Positions 46,117 to 55,960 of a DNA stretch of 64,000 bases are shown in pieces. Source of the DNA: Natronospira sp. (GTDB lineage: Bacteria > Pseudomonadota > Gammaproteobacteria > Natronospirales > Natronospiraceae); the NCBI GenBank assembly GCA_003558125.1, contig PWMQ01000010.1, forward strand, positions 33,591 through 97,590. Direction: 5' to 3'. The first letter of the stretch is position 1. Each line of letters opens with the position of its first letter. Both the position numbers and the translations under genes were made by a program. The notes beneath the pieces were generated by a model that worked only from the letters and a program-made list of their open reading frames with translations, was not told the DNA's origin and searched no databases.

Positions 46117-47207
46117 GCGAGAAAGACGACAAGCCGGAATCCGGGAAGCGAACCGATCAGCGTTCTGCCGCCAGTGCAGGCCGTTCCAGGGGGCGGGCCC
46201 GCCAGAGCGCTGGTAACGGCCTGTCCGTCCTGGCCCTGTTGCTGAGTCTGAGTCTGCTGGCGGCGGCCTGGTGGGCCTGGGAGCAGCTTGGTGAGCGTCT
46301 CGACCGCCTGGACCAGTTGACCGAGAGCCAGCGGGAGCAGGCGGACCGGCTGGAGCAGCTTGAAAGCCGCACCGCTGAGCTGGCGGGCCTGCCGGATACT
46401 GTGGACGATGCCCGTAAAGCCACCGCGGCGGTTGCCTCGACCCAGGCCGAACTGGAGGCGGAGATCAGCCGTCTGGATCAGCGCACCGAAGCGCTGCGCG
46501 ATTTCGTCGATGCCGGTCGGTCTGCCTGGCGGGTTGCGGAGGTGGAGTATCTCCTGCGTCTGGCGACCACCGAACTGCAACTGGCCGGTCGCCATGACAC
46601 CGCCATGGCGGCCCTGGAAGCGGCCGACGAGCGTCTGGCGGCCCTTGCCGATCCGGCCCTGACCCCGGTCAGGGAGGCCCTGGCCAGCGACCGAGAACGC
46701 CTCCGCGCCACTGCCGACCCGGATGTGACCGGCATGGCGATGACCCTGGCGAGTCTGATCGAGCGTGTCGATCGGCTCAGCTTTCGTCGCGATCAACTGC
46801 AGCGTGACCCGGCCGAGCGGCCGCCGGGCGACGACGCCGACGGGCTCTGGGACCGCCTGCGCGAGCGCGGCAGCGGCGTCCTGCGGGAGATGGTGACCAT
46901 CCGCCACGAGGACATGCCCATCCGGCCCCTGCTGGCCCCGGAGCAGGAATACTTTCTGCGCCGCAATCTGGAGCTGAAACTGGAGAGTGCCCGTCTCGCC
47001 CTGCTGCGGGGCCAGCCCGAGACCTGGCGGGCGACCTTGAGCGAGGCCCGGGACTGGCTGGAAAGCTGGTATGACCTGGATGACGATGCCGTCGCGGCCA
47101 TGGACGAAGAGCTGGCGCGGCTGGCCGAGCAACGCATCGTCAGCGAGCGGCCCGACATCGCCAGGAGTCTTGAGCGCCTGCAGGGCCTCATGGAGGCCCG
47201 GGACTGA
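46113..47207 (+). CDS. hemX: HemX-like protein (uroporphyrinogen-III C-methyltransferase family name)
   Basis: 364 aa from ATG 46113. A charged N-terminus precedes one transmembrane helix (about 40-60, LSVLALLLSLSLLAAAWWAW), then a long periplasmic coiled coil (LDRLDQLTESQREQADRLEQLES). The C-terminal domain has the family pattern AWRVAEVEYLLRLATTELQLAGRHD and EQEYFLRRNLELKLESARLALLRGQ. The methyltransferase name is historical; this family lacks a SAM domain and its role in haem synthesis is not established. The stop overlaps the hemY start. Confidence 0.9.
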   Translation: MSEKDDKPESGKRTDQRSAASAGRSRGRARQSAGNGLSVLALLLSLSLLAAAWWAWEQLGERLDRLDQLTESQREQADRLEQLESRTAELAGLPDTVDDARKATAAVASTQAELEAEISRLDQRTEALRDFVDAGRSAWRVAEVEYLLRLATTELQLAGRHDTAMAALEAADERLAALADPALTPVREALASDRERLRATADPDVTGMAMTLASLIERVDRLSFRRDQLQRDPAERPPGDDADGLWDRLRERGSGVLREMVTIRHEDMPIRPLLAPEQEYFLRRNLELKLESARLALLRGQPETWRATLSEARDWLESWYDLDDDAVAAMDEELARLAEQRIVSERPDIARSLERLQGLMEARD

Positions 47208-48439
47208 TGCGCCGCCTGCTCTGGTTTCTGCTGATCCTGTTGCTGGCCATCGGTATTGGCCTGCTGCTGCGTCAGGACACCGGTTATGTCCTGATGAGCT
47301 GGGCAGGCTGGTCGGTGGAGATGAGCCTGGCCATGTTGGCGGTGTTCCTGCTCCTTGGTCTGACCGTCCTCTATTACCTGCTGCGCTTGCTGCGCGGTCT
47401 GTTTCGGATGCCTCGGCGCCTGCGGGCCGGCCTGCGCAGCTGGCGTCGTCGTCGCGCCCGGCGGGCATTGACTCGTGGCCTGATTGATCTGGCCGAAGGC
47501 CGCTGGCAGACCGCGGAAAAAACCCTTGGCCGAACCGCCGAGGACAGTGAAACCCCGCTCATCAATTACCTGGTGGCGGCCCGGGCGGCGCAACTGCAAG
47601 GGGCCCATCAGCGTCGCGATGTCTATCTCAAGAATGCCTACGAACAGACCCCGTCGGCGACCGTGGCGGTGCTGTTGACCCAGGCGGAACTGCAACTGGC
47701 CCACGGCCAGCACGAGCACGCCCTGGCCACCCTGAGGCGGCTGCAGGAATTGTCCCCCGGCCACCGTTTCGGTCTCCGTCTTCTGGCCCGTGCCTACCAG
47801 GCGGTGGAGGATTGGGCCTCCTTGCACCAGATCCTGCCCCAATTGCGGCGCCAGGACGTGTTTCGCCGCGAGGAAATGGAGACCATCGAGCGCGATTGCT
47901 TTCGTCGTCTGCTACAGCAACGGGGGAGTGAAGGCCGTCACGATGTGGTCGCCGAGCTCTGGCAAAAGGTCCCGCGGCGGCTGCGTCGGGAACAGGGACT
48001 GTATCGTGATTACATTCGTGCCCTGCTGGCCACGGATGCCCAGCAGACCGCCGAACGGGCGATTGAGGATTACCTCAAGGCGGAGTGGGATATTGAGCTG
48101 GTACTGCTCTATGGCGCGCTTGAAGGTGGCGACCCGGCCCGGCGATTGAAACGGGCCGAGGACTGGCTCCGCTATCACCCGCAAGACCCCAGCCTGCTGC
48201 TTAGCCTGGCCCGTCTGTGTGTTCGCAATGAGCTTTGGGGCAAGGCGCGCCAGTATCTGGACCAGAGCCTGACGCTTGAGCCCAGTCCCGACGGCTTCGA
48301 GGAATTGGGGCGCCTGTTGGAACATCTGGGAGAGCAGGATCGCGCCGCTACGGCCTATCGGCAGGGCCTGGAGCTGGCTGTGCGACGGCAGGTCGGCGAG
48401 CCGGGCACCCAGGCACCCATTGTTCCCTCGCCCCGCTAG
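47207..48439 (+). CDS. hemY: HemY-like TPR membrane protein
   Basis: 410 aa with two N-terminal transmembrane helices (about 3-20 and 40-63; LLWFLLILLLAIGIGLLL and MSLAMLAVFLLLGLTVLYYLL), the HemY_N region, then TPR repeats in the cytoplasm (TPLINYLVAARAAQLQGAHQRRDVYLKNAYEQ, FGLRLLARAYQAVEDWASLHQILPQLRR). It is the usual last gene of the hemCDXY operon and is distinct from the Bacillus HemY protoporphyrinogen oxidase. It probably organises the haem enzymes at the membrane, but this is not proven. Confidence 0.9.
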   Translation: MRRLLWFLLILLLAIGIGLLLRQDTGYVLMSWAGWSVEMSLAMLAVFLLLGLTVLYYLLRLLRGLFRMPRRLRAGLRSWRRRRARRALTRGLIDLAEGRWQTAEKTLGRTAEDSETPLINYLVAARAAQLQGAHQRRDVYLKNAYEQTPSATVAVLLTQAELQLAHGQHEHALATLRRLQELSPGHRFGLRLLARAYQAVEDWASLHQILPQLRRQDVFRREEMETIERDCFRRLLQQRGSEGRHDVVAELWQKVPRRLRREQGLYRDYIRALLATDAQQTAERAIEDYLKAEWDIELVLLYGALEGGDPARRLKRAEDWLRYHPQDPSLLLSLARLCVRNELWGKARQYLDQSLTLEPSPDGFEELGRLLEHLGEQDRAATAYRQGLELAVRRQVGEPGTQAPIVPSPR

Positions 48440-48445
48440 GCGGCC

Positions 48446-49318
48446 ATGCAGGCGGAGCAAACCCAACCACCGCTGCTGATCGTTGGCTATGGCTATAGCG
48501 GTGATGCCCTAGCCCGCCGATGGCTGACCGCTGGCGGCGCCGTCCTGGGCCTGTCACGAACCCCGCCAAGCGACGCCCCCGAGGGCATGGCGTGGCAGGG
48601 CATCGATCTGGATCGACTGCAATCCCCGCCACCGGCCATCCTCCCGGATACCCGCGTGGTCTGGTTGGCCCCGCCGCCCCGGCAGGGCAGAACGGATCCT
48701 CGTCTGCTGCAGGGCATGCGCTGGCTGTTGCAGGGCGGACGACCCGAGCGCCTTGTCTATGCCTCCACCACCAGTGTCTATGGCCGTGCCGAGGGCCGGG
48801 TAGACGAATCCACCCCCGCCCAACCCAGCAATGATCGTGGCCTTCGTCGGCTCGACGCGGAAAACACCGCGCTGGCACTGGGTCGGGAACAGGGCATGAC
48901 CGTGGTCCGACTGCGTATTGCAGCGATCTACGGCCCGGGGCGATTGCCCGAGGCCCGCTTGCGGGCCGGCAAGTCGCTGGATCCCATCCTGGCCAGCCGT
49001 CCCTCCAACCGAATTCACCGGGACGACCTCGCCGAGGCCTTGTTCCTGGCTGCCCTCCGGGCCCCGGCTGACTCGGTCTACAATGTCAGTGACAATAACC
49101 CCATCGCCTTTGGTGACTATCTCGATCTTTGCGCCGATCTGATGGGGTTGCCGCGTCCACCGCGCGCATCCACCGAGGGGGACTCGGCGGCGGGATTTCT
49201 GCAGGCCCAGCGAGCGCTTGATGCCAGCCGTCTGCAGCGTGAGCTAGGGCTGCGGCTTCGCTGGCCTGACCCGGCCGTAGCCGTGCCCGCCATCGTTCAA
49301 TCATCGGCACCAGCCTGA
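48446..49318 (+). CDS. NAD-dependent epimerase/dehydratase family protein (YeeZ-like)
   Basis: 290-aa short-chain-dehydrogenase-like protein of the extended class. The NAD(P) motif is LLIVGYGYSGDALARRW, and the catalytic region has YASTTSVYGRAEG with RLRIAAIYGPGR. The C-terminal half (VYNVSDNNPIAFGDYLD) follows the epimerase pattern. The shape resembles E. coli YeeZ, whose role is unknown. It starts 6 bp after hemY and is therefore probably the last gene in the hem transcript. Confidence 0.82.
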   Translation: MQAEQTQPPLLIVGYGYSGDALARRWLTAGGAVLGLSRTPPSDAPEGMAWQGIDLDRLQSPPPAILPDTRVVWLAPPPRQGRTDPRLLQGMRWLLQGGRPERLVYASTTSVYGRAEGRVDESTPAQPSNDRGLRRLDAENTALALGREQGMTVVRLRIAAIYGPGRLPEARLRAGKSLDPILASRPSNRIHRDDLAEALFLAALRAPADSVYNVSDNNPIAFGDYLDLCADLMGLPRPPRASTEGDSAAGFLQAQRALDASRLQRELGLRLRWPDPAVAVPAIVQSSAPA

Positions 49319-49336
49319 AGCGTTTGAGGGGGTATC

Positions 49337-52300
49337 TTGGGGGCTAGCAGAGTCATCATAGTGTTGCTGATGCTGGTTGCGCCGCTGTCCGTGTTGGCGG
49401 ACCTGCCCCCCGAGCCCAACTTCTTTGTCATCGATAGTGATGACGGCCTTCCCCATGACAGCATCGAAGCCTTGCTCCAGGACCGACATGGTTTCATCTG
49501 GATTGGTACCCAGGGCGGGCTTGCGCGCTGGGATGGCCACCGTATGCGCCTTTATCGCCACGACCGCCATGACCCCGACAGTCTGCCGGGCAGTCATGTG
49601 CGGGATCTGGTGGAAGACCGGGCCGGCAATATCTGGGTCGCCACGCTCAGCGGTGGGGTGGCGCGCATCGATGGCGGCACGGGGCGGGTCGAGCGTGTCG
49701 GCCCGGAGCAGGGCCTGGCCGACCCCCATGTCAGTGCCCTGGCGGTGGCCCCGGACGGTGGCATCTGGGCCGCCCACCCGGCGGCCGGCCTGAGCCGAAT
49801 TGACCCACTCCGAATGACCGCCACGCCTCGGCTCCGTTCCTGGGGTGAGGATAATGACCGCCCCGGTGCCCATGCCCTGGCCGCGGATACCGAGGGCCTG
49901 TGGATCGGCAGCGGTCCCGGTCTGGATTTTCTGCCCTGGGGCGCTCATCAAGCCCGCACGGTGGAGCTGCCCAAGGCCGACAGCGACAGCGATTATCGTG
50001 GCATCACCAGCATTGCCCTGGGACCCGACCGGGAGGTTCTGGTTGCCGGTGGCGCCGGCCTCTGGCGCGGTTCCCGCGAGGCGAACAGCCTGACTCGGGT
50101 TCCCCTGCCCCTGGAGGGCGAGGTCAGCCCCTCGCTGTCGGCCATTGCCCGGCATGAGGACGGCACGATCTGGCTCAGTTCGCGGCATGGTTTGTTCTCC
50201 ATTCCGCCGGATGGTGAGCCCAGCCACCTGGGGGCTGCGTCGCCCGGGGAGGCGGGTCTGCCTGTCCAGGTCCTGCGCACGGCCCTGATCGACCGCCAGG
50301 GCCTGTTATGGCTGGGCAGTGAAGCCGCGGGCTTGATTCGCGCCCTGCCGATACCGCCCGGGCTTGATGTCCATCGACTGCAACACGGCGGCAACACCGT
50401 TTCCATCTGGGCCCTGGCTCGCGACGAGCAGCGGAGCTGGGTGGGCACCGAGCGGGACGGGGTGTTGGCGCTGGATGCCGAGGGCCGGCTGCAGCGGGCC
50501 TGGCTCTATGACGCGGACCGCGGCCAAGGCGAGAATATCTGGAGTCTGGCGACCGGCGGCCAGGGTGGCTGGGTGGGCACCGACGAGCAGGAGCTCCATC
50601 TGATCGCTGACGGCGGCGTCGAGGACCGTTCTGCCCTGTTGGCCGATATCCGACTCAGCCGTTCCGCCGCCCTCTGGGACTTGCTCGAGGACAGTCAGGG
50701 CAGGCTGTGGATCAGCACCAATGGCGATGGACTGCACCGCTGGGATCCGGGCAGTGAGGTCGTCAGCGCCTTTCGTGCCGACCAGTCCGAGGAGCATGGA
50801 TTGGGCAGTGATCGGGTAACCGTGTTGCACGAGGATAGTCGGGGGCGGATCTGGGTCGGGACCGAGGGGGATGGCCTTTATGTCTGGCTCCCGGATCAGC
50901 GCCGTTTTCGGCATATCCCCGTTGGACCCCGGGGACTGCCGGGCGGCGTCATCGAGGCTATCCGCCACGATCAACAGGGCCGTGTCTGGGTTGCCACCTA
51001 TGACGGCGGGGTGGCCCGTCTCAGCCCCGATGGCGAGATCAGAGTCTTCGGTCAGGCCGAGGGCCTGCCCAGCGATGTGGTGGTCGGCCTGGAAGTGGAC
51101 GCCGAGGACCGGGTCTGGGTGATGACCAGCACCGGGCTGGCTCGAATCGACCCGGACGGACGGCTCGCCCGTCTGGGTGCTGCCCAGGGTCTGCCCGAGC
51201 TGACTTTTCATGCCGGTGCCCATGGCCTGGACCCGGCCGGCAGACCCCTGTTCGGGGCAGCCGACGGCATTCTGGTCGTGGACCCGGCGGTGGTGACGGT
51301 GCAGGAGGTGGACGCCCCCCTGCGCCTGACCGCGCTGAGGGTAATGGGCGAAGACCGATGGCGGGGTGGTGACAATGATCAGGCGGTCTGGACTGAAGGC
51401 TCCCTGCGGCTCGCTCATGAGCAGACCGCCCTGTCGCTGGACTTTGCCTTGCTTGACTACCGCGATCCGCGGTCCCATCAGTACCGCTACCGCTTGCTGG
51501 GTCAGGATGATGACTGGCAATACACCGATGCCACCCGGCCCACGGCGACCTATACCAATCTGGACCCTGGTGACTATCGATTTGAGCTGGCGGTGCGCGA
51601 TGCCAGCGGTGCCTGGCGGGAATTGGATGCGCCCCTGCTGATCGAGCTGCCGGCTGCGCCCTGGCGCCGTCCCGAGGCCATGCTCGCCTATGCCATTTTC
51701 ACTGTTTTTGCCCTGACCGGCCTGTTCATCCTCTGGCGTCGCCGCGGTTTGCGGGAACGGGCCCTGCAACGAGAGCGGGAGCAGCGCCAATGGATCGAGC
51801 AGTTGCACGAGCTTTCCCGTCGTCTCGCCGAGCCGGCCGATCGCAGCCGACTGCTGGATCGTTTCCTCTCCCAGCTTCTGGCCGTGCTGCCCGTGGAAGC
51901 GGCAGCCGTCCGCCTGGAACGATACGGCAATCTGCCACCGACCCGGGTGACCCGATCCCGGGAAGGCAAGTCCCCACTCAGCAGCCAGGATGCGGGGGTC
52001 ATGGCTCTGCCCCTGGAAACGCGACGCCGTCATCTCGGTCAGTTGCATTTACGCCCCCTGGCCGGCCGGCCACTCAAGGCACGGGACCGGGCGGCCGTAT
52101 CGGCATTCACCGATCAGGCCGCCCAGGCCCTGGATACGGCATTGCTGGTTGCCGAAGCGGATGCCGCCAACCGGGCCAAGACAGCGTTTCTGGCCAAGCT
52201 CAGCCACGAGATCCGGACACCGGTGAGTGGCATCCTTGGCCTTGCCGACCTGCTGCTGCGCGAATCACTGGACGAGCGCAGCCGCGATTATGCCCGTGCC

Positions 52301-53575
52301 ATCGCCAGCTCCGGGCGCAGCCTGATGGCCATTCTCAGTGACATTCTCGACAATGCGCGGCTGGAGGCCGGGCGCATGGAAATCCATCCGGCCCCCTTCG
52401 ACCTGGTCGCGGCGGTCGAGGATACCGCCGCCCTCCACGCCGGCCAGGCGAGCGCCAAGGGCCTGGCCGTGGTCACGCACATCGATCGTGAGCTGCCGGC
52501 CCGTGTGGTCACCGATGAGGTCCGCCTGCGCCAGATCCTCGGCAATCTGCTCAGTAACGCCACCAAGTTCACCACCGAAGGGGCGATTACCGTCGAACTG
52601 GATCGCTTTGATGCCGAGCGATTGCGCATGAGCGTTGCCGATACCGGTCCCGGTATGACCGATGAGGCAGTGGAACGCCTGTTCCAGCCCTTTGCCCGTG
52701 CCCATGAGGTGGCCCAGGTCGACGGTACGGGGCTCGGCCTGGTCATTTGCCGGGAGCTGGCCCGCTTGATGGGCGGTGAGATCCGTCTCGATACCGAGCC
52801 GGGCGCGGGCAGCCGTTTCGAGGTGATCTTTCGGGCCGAAAGTGCCGGCGGCAAACGGGCGCTGACCCGCAGTACGCGGCGGTTCACCATTTTGGCGTCA
52901 CCAGGACCGGCCGGCAAAATGATTGCGCTTCGCCTGTCCGAGTCCGGCCTGGAGGTCCGCCTGGAAACGGCGCTGGACCGCAACATGCCGGCTGACGAGA
53001 TCGTCCTGGTCTGCGATGAGCAGGGGCTTTATCCCCGAGAAAAACCGGAATGGCGGCTGGACTGGCCGATCCGGGAGGCGCGTCTGGCGGAATTGCTGGA
53101 TCGACTCTCGGGTCTTGAGGCGGTTGGAGGGAAAGAAGAGCCGTCCTCAGCGGCTGTCGAATCATCCGCTCAGGGCGCCCGCGTTCTGGTGGCCGAAGAC
53201 AATCCGGTCAATGCACGCGTGATCAGCGATGTTCTGGAGACGGCCGGCTATCAATTACATCTGGTGGGCGACGGTCGATCCGTACTCGCTGCCGTTCAGG
53301 CGTGGCAGCCCGCGGTGGTACTCATGGATCGCCACCTGCCCGATATGGACGGCCTCGCCGCCACCCGCGCCCTGCGTGAACAGGGTTACACCGAGCTGCC
53401 GGTGATTGGATTGACGGCCGCCATTTCCAGTGAGGAACACGCCGAATGTCGTCGAGCCGGCATGGATCGGGTGGTCGTCAAGGACGGCAATCCTGGGCCC
53501 ATGCTTGAGGCATTGCGCCAGGCCCTGCTTGGAGCGCTCAGGGACGACTCCGAGCCGAATCCAGCCACTCGATAA
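49337..53575 (+). CDS. hybrid histidine kinase with two-component-regulator propeller
   Basis: 1412-aa membrane sensor. The start is TTG 49337 (GAGGGGG upstream), giving a signal peptide ending VLAD. A periplasmic propeller (about 25-650; repeats such as [44 protein letters not shown]) is followed by a Y_Y_Y domain ([16 protein letters not shown]) and one transmembrane helix (about 780-800). A GAF-like segment precedes the HisKA domain with H957 (LSHEIRTP) and an ATPase domain ([27 protein letters not shown]). A degenerate receiver-like stretch (about 1180-1270) follows, then a true receiver with D1331 ([11 protein letters not shown]). The receiver lysine region reads VVVKDG, not K-P. The final 38 bp overlap the convergent parA-like gene. 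Confidence 0.9.
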   Translation: MGASRVIIVLLMLVAPLSVLADLPPEPNFFVIDSDDGLPHDSIEALLQDRHGFIWIGTQGGLARWDGHRMRLYRHDRHDPDSLPGSHVRDLVEDRAGNIWVATLSGGVARIDGGTGRVERVGPEQGLADPHVSALAVAPDGGIWAAHPAAGLSRIDPLRMTATPRLRSWGEDNDRPGAHALAADTEGLWIGSGPGLDFLPWGAHQARTVELPKADSDSDYRGITSIALGPDREVLVAGGAGLWRGSREANSLTRVPLPLEGEVSPSLSAIARHEDGTIWLSSRHGLFSIPPDGEPSHLGAASPGEAGLPVQVLRTALIDRQGLLWLGSEAAGLIRALPIPPGLDVHRLQHGGNTVSIWALARDEQRSWVGTERDGVLALDAEGRLQRAWLYDADRGQGENIWSLATGGQGGWVGTDEQELHLIADGGVEDRSALLADIRLSRSAALWDLLEDSQGRLWISTNGDGLHRWDPGSEVVSAFRADQSEEHGLGSDRVTVLHEDSRGRIWVGTEGDGLYVWLPDQRRFRHIPVGPRGLPGGVIEAIRHDQQGRVWVATYDGGVARLSPDGEIRVFGQAEGLPSDVVVGLEVDAEDRVWVMTSTGLARIDPDGRLARLGAAQGLPELTFHAGAHGLDPAGRPLFGAADGILVVDPAVVTVQEVDAPLRLTALRVMGEDRWRGGDNDQAVWTEGSLRLAHEQTALSLDFALLDYRDPRSHQYRYRLLGQDDDWQYTDATRPTATYTNLDPGDYRFELAVRDASGAWRELDAPLLIELPAAPWRRPEAMLAYAIFTVFALTGLFILWRRRGLRERALQREREQRQWIEQLHELSRRLAEPADRSRLLDRFLSQLLAVLPVEAAAVRLERYGNLPPTRVTRSREGKSPLSSQDAGVMALPLETRRRHLGQLHLRPLAGRPLKARDRAAVSAFTDQAAQALDTALLVAEADAANRAKTAFLAKLSHEIRTPVSGILGLADLLLRESLDERSRDYARAIASSGRSLMAILSDILDNARLEAGRMEIHPAPFDLVAAVEDTAALHAGQASAKGLAVVTHIDRELPARVVTDEVRLRQILGNLLSNATKFTTEGAITVELDRFDAERLRMSVADTGPGMTDEAVERLFQPFARAHEVAQVDGTGLGLVICRELARLMGGEIRLDTEPGAGSRFEVIFRAESAGGKRALTRSTRRFTILASPGPAGKMIALRLSESGLEVRLETALDRNMPADEIVLVCDEQGLYPREKPEWRLDWPIREARLAELLDRLSGLEAVGGKEEPSSAAVESSAQGARVLVAEDNPVNARVISDVLETAGYQLHLVGDGRSVLAAVQAWQPAVVLMDRHLPDMDGLAATRALREQGYTELPVIGLTAAISSEEHAECRRAGMDRVVVKDGNPGPMLEALRQALLGALRDDSEPNPATR

Positions 53576-54167
53576 TGGGGTCCCACTGCTCCCAATCCTG
53601 GTAGCTCATATAGGGCGCCATCTCCCAGACACCGATGCCGCGGTCAAAGGCCCTGACGTAGTTCTGGGTATCCCGCAGGGCGCCGACATAGGGGACCCGT
53701 TGGCGCTCGAGAAAACGATAGAGGCTGGCCGTAATGCGGGTATGGTCCTTGACCCGATTACCCACCAGGGCGGTCTTGACCCGATCATAGCGGGCGTTTT
53801 CTCGTAATTCCTTGACGAAACGGGTGGCTGCCTCCATGTCCACCGGGGAGGGCAGTACCGGGATCAGCACGGTTTCGGTCCGCCGCAGCAATTCCGTCAA
53901 TGCCGGGCCGCGCACCCCGGCCGGCGCATCAATGATCAGATAATCCGGCTGTCCCACCCCCTGAAGGCCTTCTTCATGGGCGACCATGCCGCGGATATCC
54001 GGCCATTTCTCGTCTCGACGTTCCAGCCAGGCAAGGCTCGACTCCTGGGGATCGAAATCCGCAAGAACCACATCGTGTCCCTCGCTGGCGTAATAGGCGG
54101 CAAGATTGGTGGCGAGTGTTGTCTTACCTGAACCACCCTTGGGATTCAGAACCATGATCTGGCGCAT
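53538..54167 (-). CDS. orphan ParA/MinD-family ATPase
   Basis: 209-aa P-loop ATPase of the ParA/MinD group from ATG 54167, with AAGGAG 5 bp upstream. The deviant Walker A is PKGGSGKTTLATNLA, and DFDPQESSLAWL follows, with the catalytic lysine-type architecture. The length and the lack of an N-terminal HTH place it with small ParA proteins that position plasmids, chemoreceptors or microcompartments. No parB, minC or carboxysome gene is adjacent, and the chromosomal parAB pair is not in the window. It is convergent with the hybrid kinase and divergent from ubiD. Confidence 0.85.
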   Translation of the reverse strand: MRQIMVLNPKGGSGKTTLATNLAAYYASEGHDVVLADFDPQESSLAWLERRDEKWPDIRGMVAHEEGLQGVGQPDYLIIDAPAGVRGPALTELLRRTETVLIPVLPSPVDMEAATRFVKELRENARYDRVKTALVGNRVKDHTRITASLYRFLERQRVPYVGALRDTQNYVRAFDRGIGVWEMAPYMSYQDWEQWDPIIEWLDSARSRP

Positions 54168-54349
54168 GCCGGCTCCTTCGGTCCGTTTCCTCGGTGTGTG
54201 TCGCCTGAAGTATAGAAGAACTCGCGGCAAACGTCGGAAGCATCCCCCGAACACCCTCCGCTTGCGACGCTGGAACCGATTGAACCAGCGGCTCGCAAAC
54301 GCACGGGCTGCTATCATGCGCTCATTCAAGCGACCCAGGGTGCAATGGC

Positions 54350-55816
54350 ATGGAATACAAAGACCTGCGCGATTTCATCGATCAACTGGAACAGCGCGGC
54401 CTGCTCAAGCGGATCAGCCATCCGGTGGATCCGAAACTGGAAATGACGGAAATCGGTGATCGCACCCTGCGCGCCGGGGGCCCGGCACTGCTGTTCGAGA
54501 ATCCCACCGGTCATGACACGCCGGTACTGGCCAATCTCTTCGGCACCACCGAACGCGTGGCCCTGGGCATGGGGGCCGAGTCGATCGAGTCCCTGCGTGA
54601 GATCGGGCGCCTGCTGGCCTTTCTCAAGGAGCCGGATCCGCCCAAGGGGATGCGGGACGCATGGGAGAAGCTGCCGATATTCCGCAAGGTCATGAGTATG
54701 GCGCCCAAGGTCGTGAAGAAGGCGCCCTGCCAGGATGAGGTCCTGGAAGGCGAGGATGTGGATGTGGGCAAGCTCCCGGTGCAGACCTGCTGGCCCGGCG
54801 ATGCCGGGCCGCTGATCACCTGGGGCCTGGTTACCACCCGGGGACCGGATGGCGGCCGCCAGAACATGGGCATCTATCGTCAACAGCTGATCGGCCGCAA
54901 CCGGGTCATCATGCGCTGGCTGGGCCATCGCGGGGGTGCCCTGGATTTTCAGTCCTGGCAGCAGGCCCACCCGGGAGAGCCCTTTCCCATTGCCGTCACC
55001 CTGGGGGCTGATCCGGCGACCATCCTGGCCGCCGTGACCCCGGTGCCTGATCGTCTGTCTGAATACGCCTTCGCCGGCCTGCTCCGTGGTGCCCGTACCG
55101 AACTGGTCAAATGCCTGGGTTCGGATCTCCAGGTCCCTGCTTCGGCGGAGATCGTGCTGGAAGGCCATATCCATCCCGATGACATGGCCGCCGAAGGCCC
55201 CTTCGGTGATCACACCGGCTACTACAACGAAGTCGAGCGCTTTCCGGTCTTTACCATTGCTCGCATCACCCGGCGTAAAGAACCCATCTATCACAGCACT
55301 TACACCGGCCGGCCGCCGGATGAACCGGCCGTGCTGGGGGTCGCCCTCAACGAGGTTTTCGTGCCCATCCTACAGAAGACCTTTCCCGAGATCATCGACT
55401 TCTACCTGCCGCCGGAGGGTTGCTCCTATCGCATGGCGGTGATCAGCATGAAGAAACAGTATCCGGGCCACGCCAAGCGGGTGATGATGGGAACCTGGTC
55501 GTTTCTGCGCCAGTTCATGTACACCAAGTTCGTCATCGTCGTCGACGAGGACGTCAACCCAAGGGACTGGCAGGACGTGATCTGGGCCATGACCACACGC
55601 ATGGATCCGGCTCGGGATACCGTCATGGTGGAGAACACGCCCATCGACTATCTGGATTTCGCCTCCCCGGTATCCGGACTCGGCTCCAAGATGGGGATGG
55701 ATGCCACCAGCAAATGGCCTGGAGAGACGCAACGGGAATGGGGTCGGCCAATCCACATGGATGTCGAGACCAAGCAGCGTGTTGATGCCATCTGGGATGA
55801 GTTGGGCATCGATTGA
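54350..55816 (+). CDS. ubiD: 4-hydroxy-3-polyprenylbenzoate decarboxylase
   Basis: Prenylated-FMN-dependent decarboxylase of ubiquinone synthesis, 488 aa as in E. coli UbiD. It begins [22 protein letters not shown] and has the conserved [46 protein letters not shown] with the catalytic glutamate/arginine region, and a C-terminal [14 protein letters not shown] and [13 protein letters not shown]. The prFMN synthase ubiX is not adjacent. The gene starts 182 bp from the divergent parA-like gene. Confidence 0.96.
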   Translation: MEYKDLRDFIDQLEQRGLLKRISHPVDPKLEMTEIGDRTLRAGGPALLFENPTGHDTPVLANLFGTTERVALGMGAESIESLREIGRLLAFLKEPDPPKGMRDAWEKLPIFRKVMSMAPKVVKKAPCQDEVLEGEDVDVGKLPVQTCWPGDAGPLITWGLVTTRGPDGGRQNMGIYRQQLIGRNRVIMRWLGHRGGALDFQSWQQAHPGEPFPIAVTLGADPATILAAVTPVPDRLSEYAFAGLLRGARTELVKCLGSDLQVPASAEIVLEGHIHPDDMAAEGPFGDHTGYYNEVERFPVFTIARITRRKEPIYHSTYTGRPPDEPAVLGVALNEVFVPILQKTFPEIIDFYLPPEGCSYRMAVISMKKQYPGHAKRVMMGTWSFLRQFMYTKFVIVVDEDVNPRDWQDVIWAMTTRMDPARDTVMVENTPIDYLDFASPVSGLGSKMGMDATSKWPGETQREWGRPIHMDVETKQRVDAIWDELGID

Positions 55817-55960
55817 CGATGACGGCATTGCCGCCGCCTGTACTCGTGGTTGATCCGTTAGTCCTCGAAATCTGACAATTCGAGGGATGCGGATTCTATG
55901 TTGTGAGAAGGCCTTTGCGGATTTGCCCGCTGCTCCTTCGCCTGCGCCTGAGGTGTCGAC

